Assembly: GCA_017577365.1 (NCBI GenBank)
Contig: PKRJ01000015.1
Span: forward strand, 5,364-69,363
DNA from: Gammaproteobacteria bacterium
GTDB lineage: Bacteria; Pseudomonadota; Gammaproteobacteria; Steroidobacterales; Rariloculaceae
DNA length: 64,000 bases
Direction: 5' to 3'
This document shows, piece after piece, positions 1 through 9,902 of the stretch (within the stretch, counting starts at the first letter, position 1; the number at the start of each line of letters is the position of its first letter). The notes below the pieces were generated by a model that worked only from the letters and a program-made list of their open reading frames with translations, was not told the DNA's origin and searched no databases. The position numbers and the translations under genes were made by a program.

Positions 1-523
1 TGATATACGGCTCGCATTCGGCACCGTTGACGATCAGCACCTTGCACGTCCCGGCCACGGCTTCGAGCTTCGTCGCGGTCGGGAAGGCCGCGCCGCCGAG
101 ACCCGCGATACCGGCGAGACGCACGCGCTCGATGCGGACCTCGCGAGATTCGGGCCACGGATCGTGCGGCCCCCCCTCGAAGCGCCGATCGTCGCCGTCC
201 GTCTCGATGACGATGCACAGCGAGGCGCGCAGCTTCGTGCCGGTCGGGATCAGCCGCTCCTCGATCGCCCGCACGCGTCCCGAGCTCGAGGCGTGCACGG
301 CGGTGGACGGCGGCGTTCCCGGAAGCGCGATCGGCTCGCCCTTCGCGACCTTCTGACCGACCGCGACGATCGGAACGGCGCTCGTGCCGCCGTGCTGATG
401 CAGCCCGATCACGAGCAGCGGCGGGATGAAACCGCGCAGGATCGGCTCCTCGGTCGACGCGGTCTTGTTCGCCGCGAGGCGTATCCCGCCCGTCAGGTAG
501 CGCTCGAACGTGACGTCAACCAT
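1..523 (-). CDS. rnfC: Electron transport complex subunit RnfC (RsxC), N-terminal part, cut by window edge
   Basis: RnfC is the peripheral iron-sulfur, NADH-side subunit of the Rnf/Rsx membrane complex that couples ferredoxin-type electron transfer to ion movement. About 174 codons are present; the remainder lies left of base 1. The translation begins MVDVTFERYLTGGIRL and contains the barrel-sandwich-like N-terminal domain and the family signature VNGAECEPYI at the very edge, the start of the nucleotide-binding region. The ATG overlaps the last 8 bases of rnfB, as expected for a translationally coupled rnfA-rnfB-rnfC order. The ferredoxin-like cysteine clusters expected in the C-terminal half are outside the window and could not be checked. 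Confidence 0.9.
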   Translation of the reverse strand, partial: MVDVTFERYLTGGIRLAANKTASTEEPILRGFIPPLLVIGLHQHGGTSAVPIVAVGQKVAKGEPIALPGTPPSTAVHASSSGRVRAIEERLIPTGTKLRASLCIVIETDGDDRRFEGGPHDPWPESREVRIERVRLAGIAGLGGAAFPTATKLEAVAGTCKVLIVNGAECEPYI

Positions 524-1013
524 GACGCGGCACCAGCTGGATGCAATCGACCGGGCAGGGCGGCACGCAGAGCTCGCATCCGGTGCAAAGACGCGCGATC
601 ACGGTATGCATGCGCTGCGGCAGGCCGACGATCGCGTCGACGGGGCACGCGCGCGCGCACAGGTTGCAGCCGATGCAGAGCGTCTCGTCGATTCGCGCGA
701 CGCGGTCCATGCTCGCGCTACCCAAGCTGGTGTCGAGCGGCGTCGGCTCGCGCCCGAGCAGCTCCGCGAGCGCGCGAATCGTGCTCTCGCCGCCCGGAGG
801 ACAGCGATTGATCTCGGCTTCGCCGGCCAAGATCGCCTCGGCGTAAGGCCGGCAGCCCGGATAGCCGCACTGCGCGCACTGGATCCGGGGCAGCAGGCGT
901 TCGATACGCTCGACCGCATCGTCGCCGCGCTCCGGCAGCCACCGCGACGCCGCGATCAGCGCCGCGGCGAGCGCGAGCGAGAGGCCGGTGAGCACGGTGA
1001 CGGCGGTCAGCAT
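516..1013 (-). CDS. rnfB: Electron transport complex subunit RnfB (RsxB)
   Basis: Iron-sulfur subunit of the Rnf complex, 165 residues. Residues 1-25 form one hydrophobic segment that anchors the protein in the inner membrane. A four-cysteine cluster domain follows (Cys46, Cys49, Cys54, Cys71, around CAQCGYPGC). Then comes a two-[4Fe-4S] ferredoxin domain with CIGCNLCARACP (Cys113/116/119/123) and CTGCELCVPPCP (Cys143/146/149/153). All cluster ligands are intact. It is shorter than the E. coli protein (about 190 residues) because the C-terminal tail is nearly absent. It lies 34 bp after rnfA and overlaps rnfC. The Rnf family role is electron transfer between RnfC and the membrane subunits. 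Confidence 0.93.
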   Translation of the reverse strand: MLTAVTVLTGLSLALAAALIAASRWLPERGDDAVERIERLLPRIQCAQCGYPGCRPYAEAILAGEAEINRCPPGGESTIRALAELLGREPTPLDTSLGSASMDRVARIDETLCIGCNLCARACPVDAIVGLPQRMHTVIARLCTGCELCVPPCPVDCIQLVPRHG

Positions 1014-1047
1014 CGGGCCGGATCCGGTCGAGGCGGCGCGGCCCTCG

Positions 1048-1629
1048 TCATAGCCGCGCGAAGCCGGTGAATCCGAGAAACGCGAGCGACATGATACCCG
1101 CGGTCACGAAGGCGATCGCGTGCCCGCGGAACGGTCTCGGCACGTCGGCCCGCTCGATGCGCTCGCGCAGGCCGCCGAGCATCGCGAGCACGAGGCCGAA
1201 CCCGAGCGCGGCGCCCGCGCCGTAGAAGAGCGCCGCGACGAGGCTTCGGCTCGCCGACGAGTTCAGCAGCGCGACGCCGAGCACCGCGCAGTTGCTCGCG
1301 ATCAGCGGAATGTAGAGGCCGAGCACCCGATAGAGCATCGGCGAGAGCCGCCGGATGAGGAGCTCGGTGAGCTGCACCGCGGCGCCGATCACGAGGATGA
1401 ACGCGATCAGGCGCAAATACTCGAGATCGAGCGGAATGAGCAGGAAGCGGTCGACGAGATAGGCGAGGCCCGATGCCGTGGTCAGCACGAGCCCGGTGGC
1501 GAGCGCCATTCCGACGGCGCCTTCGACGCGGCGCGAGGCACCCATGAAAGGGCACAGGCCGAGGAACTGGACGAGGACGAAGTTGTTGACCAGCGCCGCG
1601 GCGATGATGATCAGCAAGAGCTCCATCAT
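1048..1629 (-). CDS. rnfA: Electron transport complex subunit RnfA (RsxA)
   Basis: Integral inner-membrane subunit of the Rnf complex, 193 residues, the normal family length. The sequence has about six hydrophobic segments and the family hallmarks NNFVLVQFLGLCPFMG near residue 15 and SNCAVLGVALLN near residue 112; the cysteines in these motifs bind an intramembrane iron-sulfur centre in characterised complexes. Two consecutive ATG codons (1629 and 1626) could each start it. It is the first rnf gene seen here and lies 67 bp downstream of metG on the same strand, so it may be co-transcribed with metG or use its own promoter in that gap. Confidence 0.93.
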   Translation of the reverse strand: MMELLLIIIAAALVNNFVLVQFLGLCPFMGASRRVEGAVGMALATGLVLTTASGLAYLVDRFLLIPLDLEYLRLIAFILVIGAAVQLTELLIRRLSPMLYRVLGLYIPLIASNCAVLGVALLNSSASRSLVAALFYGAGAALGFGLVLAMLGGLRERIERADVPRPFRGHAIAFVTAGIMSLAFLGFTGFARL

Positions 1630-1696
1630 CCGAGTCTCGCACCGATATCGGCGATCGCGCGGCGCGTCGACTCGGGTCGGCGCGCCGCCGGGAGAA

Positions 1697-3724
1697 TCAG
1701 CTCACCTTCATGCCGGGCTCGGCGCCGTCGTCCGGCCGGAGCAGAAACACGCCCGGCCCGTCGCCGCTCGCCGCGAGCACCATGCCTTCCGACACGCCGA
1801 AGCGCATCTTGCGGGGTTTCAAGTTCGCGACGAGCACGACGAGGCGGCCCTCGAGCTGGGCCGGGTCGTACGCCTTGCGAATGCCGGCGAAGACCGTGCG
1901 CTGCGCGCCGCCCGTATCGAGCGTCAGCTTCAGCAGCTTGTCGGCACCTTCGACGTGCTCGGCTTTGACGACCTTCGCGACGCGGAGATCGATCCTCGAG
2001 AAGAGCTCGATATCGATCTCGGCCTGCTCTTCGGGCTGTGCTTTCGGTTCGGTGGTCATTCGGCCTCCTTGGCTTCGAGCTTCGGCGAGCGAGCGCGTCT
2101 CGTCGATGACGGCGTCGACGGCCTTGGGATCCACGCGCTCGAGCAACGGACGGAACTTCTCGATCGGCCGTCCGAGCAGCGGGCGGGCGGCGTCGGCCCA
2201 CGACAGCGGCTCGACGCCGAGGAACGCCTCGGCGCGCGCGGCGAGCTCCGGCACGACAGGCTTCAAGTACAGCACGAGCTGCTTGAAAAGGTTGAGGCCC
2301 AACGTGCAGACGCCGACGACCGAATCGCGGTTCGCGTCGTCTTTCGCGGCGATCCACGGCTTCTGCTCGTCGATGTACTGGTTCGCGCGGTCGGCGAGCG
2401 CCATGATGCGCCGCATCGCGCGTGCGTAGTTTCGTCCCTCGTAGTCGGCGGCGATCTCGTCCGCGCTTGCCGCGAACTCGTCGAACAGCGCGGGGCTCGG
2501 CAGCGCGTCCGCGAGGCGGCCAGCGCCCAAGCGATGCACGAAACCCGCGCAGCGGCTGGCGATGTTCACGACCTTGCCGACCAGATCGGAGTTCACCTTC
2601 GCGACGAAATCCGGGAAGCTCAAATCGAGGTCGTCGACGTTCGGACCGAGCTTCGACGCGAAGTAGTAGCGCAGGTAGTCCGGGTCGACGCGCTTCGCGA
2701 AGGTCGCGGCGTTGATGAACGTGCCGCGGCTCTTCGACATCTTCTGGCCGTTGACGGTCAGGAAACCGTGCGCGAAGACCGCGGTGGGCCGGCGGAAGCC
2801 CGCGCCGCCGAGCACGGCGGGCCAGAACAGCGTGTGGAAGTACACGATGTCCTTCCCGATGAAGTGATAGAGCTCGGCGTCGCTGTCCGGGCCCCAGTAC
2901 TCGTCGAAGTCGAGCCCGATGCGCCGGCAGAGGTTCAGGAAGCTCGCCATGTAGCCGATCGGCGCATCGAACCAGACGTAGAAGAACTTGCCCGGCTCGC
3001 CCGGAATCTCGAAGCCGAAATAGGGCGCATCGCGCGAGATGTCCCAGTCCTTGAGGCCGGCGCGGAACCATTCGTCGAGCTTGTGGACCATGGCCTCGTC
3101 GACGCGGTCGCGCACCCATTCCTTGAGATCCCGCTCGAAGTCGCCGAGCTTGAAGAACAGGTGCTCGGACTGTTTCACGCTCGGACGCGTGCCGGAGACG
3201 ACCGAGACCGGATCCTTGAGATCCATCGGCGTGTACGTCGAGCCGCACCGCTCGCACGAGTCGCCGTACTGATCCGGCATGCCGCAGACCGGGCACGTGC
3301 CGCGCACGTAGCGATCGGGCAGGAACATCTGCTTGACGTCGTCGTAGGCCTGCTCGATCGTGCGGCGCCGGATGTGCCCCGCGGCGTTCAGGCGCTCGTA
3401 GATCCGGCGCGTCAGCTCCTCGTTCTCGGGAGCATGCGTCGTGATGTAGTTGTCGACGCTGATGCGGAACGTCTCGAAGTCGCGGCGATGCTCGGCGCTG
3501 ATGCGCTCGATCAGCGATTCCGGCGAGACGCCCTCGCGCTCGGCGCGCAGCATCGTCGGCGTGCCGTGCGCGTCGCTCGCGCAGACGTACCAGACCGTGT
3601 GCCCGCGCATGCGCTGGAAGCGGACCCAGACGTCCGTCTGCACGTATTCGACGACGTGGCCCAGGTGCAGCGAATCGTTCGCGTACGGCAACGCGCTCGT
3701 GACGAGGATTTTTCTCTTGGTCAC
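1697..3724 (-). CDS. metG: Methionyl-tRNA synthetase
   Basis: Class I synthetase that charges tRNA-Met, including initiator tRNA, with methionine in the cytosol. It has 675 residues, the length of the E. coli type enzyme. The HIGH-type motif is HLGH at residues 20-23. A zinc knuckle uses Cys144, Cys147, Cys157 and Cys160. The KMSKS loop is intact at 328-332. An anticodon-binding helical domain follows, and from about residue 570 a C-terminal tRNA-binding OB-fold (IDLRVAKVVKAEHVEGADKL) that mediates dimerisation. The start is GTG with an upstream CCGGAG ribosome-binding site. A minus-strand -10-like CATAAT lies at 3753-3758. In E. coli metG is adjacent to mrp; here four genes separate them. 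Confidence 0.97.
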   Translation of the reverse strand: MTKRKILVTSALPYANDSLHLGHVVEYVQTDVWVRFQRMRGHTVWYVCASDAHGTPTMLRAEREGVSPESLIERISAEHRRDFETFRISVDNYITTHAPENEELTRRIYERLNAAGHIRRRTIEQAYDDVKQMFLPDRYVRGTCPVCGMPDQYGDSCERCGSTYTPMDLKDPVSVVSGTRPSVKQSEHLFFKLGDFERDLKEWVRDRVDEAMVHKLDEWFRAGLKDWDISRDAPYFGFEIPGEPGKFFYVWFDAPIGYMASFLNLCRRIGLDFDEYWGPDSDAELYHFIGKDIVYFHTLFWPAVLGGAGFRRPTAVFAHGFLTVNGQKMSKSRGTFINAATFAKRVDPDYLRYYFASKLGPNVDDLDLSFPDFVAKVNSDLVGKVVNIASRCAGFVHRLGAGRLADALPSPALFDEFAASADEIAADYEGRNYARAMRRIMALADRANQYIDEQKPWIAAKDDANRDSVVGVCTLGLNLFKQLVLYLKPVVPELAARAEAFLGVEPLSWADAARPLLGRPIEKFRPLLERVDPKAVDAVIDETRSLAEARSQGGRMTTEPKAQPEEQAEIDIELFSRIDLRVAKVVKAEHVEGADKLLKLTLDTGGAQRTVFAGIRKAYDPAQLEGRLVVLVANLKPRKMRFGVSEGMVLAASGDGPGVFLLRPDDGAEPGMKVS

Positions 3725-3779
3725 TCGACGGGACTCCGGGCGGGGCTTCTCGATTATGCCATTGCGGCGATGTCGTCCG

Positions 3780-4907
3780 TCAGGCGAGCACCCGATCGAG
3801 GGCGTCGGTCAGCCGCGCCACCGTGCGATCGACGTCGGCGAGCTTGTCCAGGCCGAAAAGCCCGATGCGAAATGCCCGATAGTCGTCGGGCTCGCCGCAT
3901 CGGAGCGGGACTCCGGCCGCGACCTGCACCCCGGCCTTCGCGAAGCGCGCGACCATGTCGGCGTGCTCGGTATACGAGACGACGACGCACGGGGCCTCGA
4001 AGCCTTCGCCCGCGACGCTCGGGCAGCCGCGCTCGGCGAGGAGCTTCCGGACCCGGCGGCCGAGCTCGATCTGCCGCTCTCGGGCCCGCTCGAAGCCGAA
4101 AGCCCGCGTCTCGCTCATCACGTCGCGGAGCGTTCGGAGGCCGTCCGTCGGCATCGTCGCATGGTACGCGTGGCCGCCCCGCTCGTACGTCTCCATGATC
4201 TCGAGCCACTTGCGCAGATCCATCGCGAAGCTCGTGCTTTGCGTCTCGTCGATGCGCCGGCGCGCCTCGTCGCCGAGCATCACGAGCGCCGCGCACGGCG
4301 TCCCGGACCAGCCTTTCTGCGGCGCGCTGATCAGCACGTCGACGCCGATCTCGCGCATGTCGACCCACAGCGTTCCCGAAGCGATGCAGTCGAGCACGAA
4401 CATCGCGCCGACGGCATGCGCCGCGGCGGCGACCCGTTTCAAATACTCGTCCGGCAGCAGGATGCCCGACGCCGTCTCGACGTGCGGCGCGAAGACGAGA
4501 TCGGGCCGCGTGTCGCGGATGCGCGCCTCGACCTCGTCGATCGGCGCGGGCACGAACGGAGCCTGCGGCCGATCGGCGACGCGGCGCGCCGTGAGCGCGT
4601 CGCTCTCGGCGGGGATGCCGCCGGTCTCGAAGATCTGCGCCCAGCGGTAGCTGAACCAGCCGTTGCGGAGCACGAGGCAGCGCTTCCCGGTCGCGAACTG
4701 TCGCGCGACCGATTCCATGCCGTACGTGCCGCCTCCCGGCACGATCGCGACGGAGCGAGCGCCGTAGACTTCCTTGAGCGTCGCGGAGAGGTCGCGCATG
4801 ACCGCCTGGAAGGCGGCCGACATGTGGTTCAGCGAGCGGTCGGTATAGACGACCGAAAACTCGGCGAGCCCGCCCGGATCGACGGCGGAGAACGACTTCG
4901 CGGTCAT
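3780..4907 (-). CDS. Class V aminotransferase (alanine-glyoxylate / serine-pyruvate type)
   Basis: A 375-residue PLP-dependent fold-type I enzyme. The phosphate-binding turn is PGGGTYGMES near residue 58, an aspartate in VLDCIASGT (about 173) should contact the pyridine nitrogen, and Lys198 in SAPQKGWSGTP is the Schiff-base lysine. The last is the hallmark of the group with alanine-glyoxylate, serine-glyoxylate and 2-aminoethylphosphonate aminotransferases. Substrate cannot be fixed from sequence. The reading frame stays open far upstream into the neighbouring ATPase gene, but homology begins only at MTAKSFSAVDPGG, so the ATG at 4907 is chosen. It is preceded by GAGAG, and a -10-like TATCCT lies on this strand at 4945-4950, so it probably has its own promoter. 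Confidence 0.85.
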   Translation of the reverse strand: MTAKSFSAVDPGGLAEFSVVYTDRSLNHMSAAFQAVMRDLSATLKEVYGARSVAIVPGGGTYGMESVARQFATGKRCLVLRNGWFSYRWAQIFETGGIPAESDALTARRVADRPQAPFVPAPIDEVEARIRDTRPDLVFAPHVETASGILLPDEYLKRVAAAAHAVGAMFVLDCIASGTLWVDMREIGVDVLISAPQKGWSGTPCAALVMLGDEARRRIDETQSTSFAMDLRKWLEIMETYERGGHAYHATMPTDGLRTLRDVMSETRAFGFERARERQIELGRRVRKLLAERGCPSVAGEGFEAPCVVVSYTEHADMVARFAKAGVQVAAGVPLRCGEPDDYRAFRIGLFGLDKLADVDRTVARLTDALDRVLA

Positions 4908-5008
4908 GGAATCTCTCGGCTGAGCGTTTTCGCGGGAACGCCATAGGATACACCGGAGCGGCGGACGGCGGGGCGGGGCGCCGCCGAGCGGTCGGCCCGG
5001 GGGACCGA

Positions 5009-6070
<1,062 letters not shown>

Positions 6071-6083
6071 CGGCGGACCCTCG

Positions 6084-7175
6084 TCACACGATCTTCGTGC
6101 TCGCGGGAAGCACCGTCGTGTCGGTCACGAAGCGCTCGAACTTTTTGCGGTCGGTCGCGTAACGATACGCGTCGTCCGGGTCGATCTCCTTGCGGGCGAT
6201 CGCGTCGAGCAGCGCCTGATCCATGAGCTGCATGCCGACGTCGCGGCCCGTCTGCAGCTGCGCCGGGATCTGATGCGTCTGCTCGGTCATGATGAGCTTC
6301 GCGATCGCGCGGTTCATGATCATGATCTCGACGATCGGCCGCCGGCCGCGCCCGTCCGGAGTCTTCACGAGATTCTGCGTGACGACGGCGTGCAGGCTGT
6401 GCGCGAGGAAGCTCTTCGTCTGCTCGCGTTGCTCGGTCGGCAGCGCGTCGATGATACGGTCGACCGACTTGACCGCGCTCGTCGTATGCAGCGTGCCGAG
6501 GACGAGGTGGCCGGTCTCGGCCGCCGTCATCGCCATGCTGATCGTCTCGCCGTCTCGGAGCTCGCCGACCAGGATCACGTCCGGATCCTCGCGAAGGGCC
6601 GCGCGCACGCCGTCCGCGAAGCTGCGGATATGCGTGCCGAGCTCGCGCTGAATGATCTGCGAGCGCTTGCTCTGGTGCACGAACTCGATCGGGTCCTCGA
6701 GGCTGATGATGTTCAGGGCCCGATGCGTGTTGATGTGATCGATCATCGCCGCGAGCGTCGTCGACTTGCCGGTGCCGGTCGAGCCCGTGACGAGCACCAT
6801 GCCCTGGTGCAGATCGCAGAAGCGGGTGATCACGGGCGGGAGGTTCAGGCTCTCGAGCGTCGGGATCTGCGTCGGGATGCTGCGGAACGTCGCGCCGATC
6901 CCGGTCGCCTTGCGATACAGGTTCACGCGGAACCGTCCGCCGTCCTGCGAGACGTACGAGAAGTCGAGATCGTGGCCCGCGCGGAAGCGCTCCCGTTGGC
7001 TTTCGGTCAGGATCTCGTCGATGTAGCCTTCGAGCTCCGCTTCGCCGAGGTCGCGGAACTTGATCGGCATCAGGTCGCCGTGCAGACGCAGCATCGGCGG
7101 AACGCCGACCGCGAGGTGCACGTCGGAGCAGCCTTGCGCCAGGCCGAGCTTCAGGAACGCATCGATTCGTGCCAT
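6084..7175 (-). CDS. pilT: PilT-family type IV pilus motor ATPase, paralogue A
   Basis: A 363-residue sister of the downstream ATPase. It shows the same layout: CSDVHLAVGVPP at 16-27, Walker A GSTGTGKST at 131-139, LEDPIEFVHQ, VILVGELRDGETISMAMTA and GTLHTTS. The C-terminal part (DGRGRRPIVEIM, then GMQLMDQALLD) resembles PilU more than PilT, whereas the TAAETGHLVLGTLHTTS core is PilT-like, so assignment between the two is ambiguous. The gene starts 22 bp after the kinase stop and ends 13 bp before the next ATPase, so the three are almost certainly one operon. No pilin, pilB, pilC or pilQ gene is in the window. Confidence 0.88.
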   Translation of the reverse strand: MARIDAFLKLGLAQGCSDVHLAVGVPPMLRLHGDLMPIKFRDLGEAELEGYIDEILTESQRERFRAGHDLDFSYVSQDGGRFRVNLYRKATGIGATFRSIPTQIPTLESLNLPPVITRFCDLHQGMVLVTGSTGTGKSTTLAAMIDHINTHRALNIISLEDPIEFVHQSKRSQIIQRELGTHIRSFADGVRAALREDPDVILVGELRDGETISMAMTAAETGHLVLGTLHTTSAVKSVDRIIDALPTEQREQTKSFLAHSLHAVVTQNLVKTPDGRGRRPIVEIMIMNRAIAKLIMTEQTHQIPAQLQTGRDVGMQLMDQALLDAIARKEIDPDDAYRYATDRKKFERFVTDTTVLPASTKIV

Positions 7176-7197
7176 CTCGAGCCTTACGATCCTCGCA

Positions 7198-9642
7198 TCA
7201 CGGCAGCTTGCTGCCCACCAAGGCGAGCGCGTTGCGCAGCTCCTCCATCGACGCGTAGCGCTTCGACTTGTCGACGGCCATCGCCTTCGCGACGATCTCC
7301 GCGAGCGGAGCGGGAACGTTCGGGTTGACCTGCGTCAGGGGCGGGGCCTTGCCCTGCACGTGCTGGTACATCACCGACATGTGGTCGCCGCGGGTATAGG
7401 GCGGCGTGCCGGCGAGCATCTCGTACATGATCACTCCGAGGCTGTAGATATCCGCGCGCTCGTCGACCTTCTTGCCGAGGATCTGCTCGGGCGCCATGTA
7501 TTTCGGCGAGCCGATGACGTAGCCGGTCTTCGTGAGCTGCGTGTCGCCGCTTTTCGCCGCGGCCGCGACGCCGAAGTCGACGATCTTCAGCAGCCCCTCG
7601 TCGTTGATCAGGATATTCGCCGGCTTCAGGTCGCGATGGATGATGCCCTGCTGGTGCGCGTGCATCATGCCGACGCAGATGTCCATCGCGTAACGCACCG
7701 CCTTCTTCGGATTCATCGGCTTCTCGTTCGCGATCTCCTGGCTCAGCGTGTGCGACGGGAAGTACTCCATCGAGATCGCGTAGCCGCCGCCGATGTAGAG
7801 AAAATCGTAGATGCGGATGACGTTCTTGTGCGTGATGCGGCGCGAGTAACGCAGCTCGTGCACGAAACGCTTCATCATTTCCTCGTCCGACGCGACGTTC
7901 GGATTGAGGAACTTCAGGATCAGCCGCTCCTCGACGACGGTGTCTTCGACGAGGAGCACGGTGCCGAACGCGCCCTTGCCGATCTTCTGGATGAAGCGAT
8001 ATCGGCCCTCGATGATGTCGCCGGGCTTGAGCGCGTTGATGTCGAGCGTCATCGGCTCGAGCGGCGGCGCCTTGGCGTCGGCGTCGTCGAGGAGTAGCGT
8101 GCGCGCGCTCGTCGTCGTCGCGGTGGGGCGGGTCGCGGACTGCGCGATCGACGCGGACGAGCTCGCGCGATGGGCGGTCATGCCGAGCGTTCCGGTCGCG
8201 GTGAATTGCCCGCTCGAAGCGATGCGCCCTTCGATACGCTGCAGCGCCCGCTCGACCGCGCGCGTGATCGTCTCGTCGGCGCCGGCGACGACCTGGTGGA
8301 GATAGGTGCGCACCGCCTCGGCGTGTTTCTCGGTGGTCAGCTCGCCGACCGCCTCGATCGCCGCGAGCTTGATCTCCCGCTCGGGGCGCCTGAGATACGG
8401 GACGATCTTGCCGAGCACGTTGACGTCGCCGAGCTTGCCGAGGGCGCGCAGCGCGACCGGAACGGAGCGGTCGTTTCGCGCGAGCATCTTCAGGATCGCC
8501 GGAATGGCCCTCGCGTCGCCGATCTCGGCGAGCGCGTCCGCCGCGCGCTCGCTGACCCACCAGTCCTCGTCCTGGGTCGCTTGGATCAGCTGATCCACGG
8601 CGCGCTTGTCCTTGCACGTGTTCAGAATCTCGATCGCCGCGCGACGAATGTTCTCGTCCTTGTCCTTGATGAGCTCGAGCACTGCGTCCACGACGCGCGG
8701 TCCGCCGATGCGCGCCAGCGCGTCCGACGCGCGCGAACGCACCCACCAGTCCTCGTCGGCGATCGCCTCGAGCAAGTACTTCACGCTGCTCGTCGTCCCG
8801 ATGACGTTCAGCACCTCGACGGCGGCGCGGCGCGAGAACTCGTTCTCCGCCTTGAGCGCCGGCAGCAGGTGCTTGACGGTCTCGGGATCGTTGATCTCGA
8901 TGATGACGTCGATCGCCTTGTTCATGACGTCGATGTCGGGATCGAGCAGGAGCGAGCAGATGAGCGCCGTATCGAGCTTCTGTCCAAGCTTCGGCGCGGC
9001 CGCGAGCGCCGCCTGCCGAACCAGCTTGTTCGAGTCCCTGAGCTGCTCGAGGACGACGCGCGGCACGTCGGGATGATCGAAGCGCGTGACGACGTTGATG
9101 AGATGCATCTTCACGACCGGATCCTTGCCGTCCATCCGGTCGATCAGGTCGGGGACGAGCTCGATCGTCGCGACCTCGTCGATGAGACGGAAGACCGCCG
9201 TCTTCTCGTTCGGCTGCAGGTAGTAGATCTGCCCGAGCAGCTGGCGAACGTTCAGACGCTCCTTGTGAGCGGTCAGGACCTCGATGAGCGCCGGTTTCGA
9301 GTACTGGTCCTCGGCCAGGAGGTCGACGAGCCGGTTCACGTTGTAGCGCTGGCTCGCGGAGAGCGCCGCGACCGTGCCGGCGACGGTGCGCGGATCCGAA
9401 TCGGCGAGGCCGCGAACGACGACGTTGAGCGTCTTGTCGTTCGTCAGCGAGGTCAGCACGTCGACGTATTCGGCGGTCTGCCTGCGATCCGCGGACGCGA
9501 GCGCCTCGAGGATCTTCGGAATCGCGCCCGTGCCGAGCTTACCGAGCTTCTCGAACGCCTTGCGTTCCTCAGGGGAGCCCGGGTCCGCGTTCTGGATTTG
9601 CGAGATCAGCCTATCCGCTTGGAATGCAACGATGAAATTCAT
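7198..9642 (-). CDS. HEAT-repeat serine/threonine protein kinase
   Basis: An 814-residue soluble protein with no predicted membrane segment. Residues about 1-500 are tandem HEAT/PBS-lyase-type helical repeats, many with DEDWWV- and A-DAL--IG-type signatures, a typical protein-docking solenoid. A low-complexity Ser/Thr/Ala linker follows at about 500-540. Residues 545-814 are an eukaryotic-like kinase with glycine loop GKGAFG (555-560), Lys577, the catalytic loop HRDLKPAN with Asp671, DFG at 689-691 and MAPEQ near 716-720; all catalytic residues are intact. An upstream in-frame start at 9780 would add 46 non-homologous residues, so MNFIVAFQ at 9642 is preferred. It is the first gene of an operon with two PilT-type ATPases, which suggests that it acts on pilus function; substrate unknown. 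Confidence 0.85.
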   Translation of the reverse strand: MNFIVAFQADRLISQIQNADPGSPEERKAFEKLGKLGTGAIPKILEALASADRRQTAEYVDVLTSLTNDKTLNVVVRGLADSDPRTVAGTVAALSASQRYNVNRLVDLLAEDQYSKPALIEVLTAHKERLNVRQLLGQIYYLQPNEKTAVFRLIDEVATIELVPDLIDRMDGKDPVVKMHLINVVTRFDHPDVPRVVLEQLRDSNKLVRQAALAAAPKLGQKLDTALICSLLLDPDIDVMNKAIDVIIEINDPETVKHLLPALKAENEFSRRAAVEVLNVIGTTSSVKYLLEAIADEDWWVRSRASDALARIGGPRVVDAVLELIKDKDENIRRAAIEILNTCKDKRAVDQLIQATQDEDWWVSERAADALAEIGDARAIPAILKMLARNDRSVPVALRALGKLGDVNVLGKIVPYLRRPEREIKLAAIEAVGELTTEKHAEAVRTYLHQVVAGADETITRAVERALQRIEGRIASSGQFTATGTLGMTAHRASSSASIAQSATRPTATTTSARTLLLDDADAKAPPLEPMTLDINALKPGDIIEGRYRFIQKIGKGAFGTVLLVEDTVVEERLILKFLNPNVASDEEMMKRFVHELRYSRRITHKNVIRIYDFLYIGGGYAISMEYFPSHTLSQEIANEKPMNPKKAVRYAMDICVGMMHAHQQGIIHRDLKPANILINDEGLLKIVDFGVAAAAKSGDTQLTKTGYVIGSPKYMAPEQILGKKVDERADIYSLGVIMYEMLAGTPPYTRGDHMSVMYQHVQGKAPPLTQVNPNVPAPLAEIVAKAMAVDKSKRYASMEELRNALALVGSKLP

Positions 9643-9902
9643 TCGGACCTGGGAGTGCGATCCAGGGATCGGCCGTAATAATTGTGATTTGCCAGAAGCT
9701 CCGACACCGGCTTGCCCCGGTCCCGGCCGGCATCGGGACCCGACATAACGAGCTGCCGGACGCCTCGGATTATGCCACACGGAATCGCAAGAAATGTAAC
9801 GCGGATCACAGGTTGAGCGCGGCCTGCGGAAGGTTCTCGCGCAGCGAATTCGAGTCGCGGCGTTGGGTTACAATCGGACATTACGTCAAAGGACGGCGGG
9901 CG
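9643..9902. promoter_or_regulatory. Divergent intergenic region between HEAT-kinase operon and mrp
   Basis: This 260-bp gap must carry the promoters of the minus-strand kinase operon and the plus-strand mrp gene. For mrp, a plus-strand TACAAT at 9869-9874 is a good -10 box, but I see no convincing -35. A comparatively AT-rich stretch (GTAATAATTGTGATTTG, about 9675-9691) gives the minus strand a -10-like TATTAC. No hairpin or known operator was recognised. Confidence 0.45.

Noticed and set aside
1478..4198. A 906-codon open frame on the plus strand opposite metG
   Set aside because: It is antisense to a clear methionyl-tRNA synthetase; long antisense frames are expected at this GC content. 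The translation is Arg/Ala/Asp/His-rich without domains.
9642..9780. A 46-residue N-terminal extension of the HEAT-kinase
   Set aside because: The added residues are Arg/Pro/Gly-rich, without repeat character, and cover the promoter gap shared with mrp.
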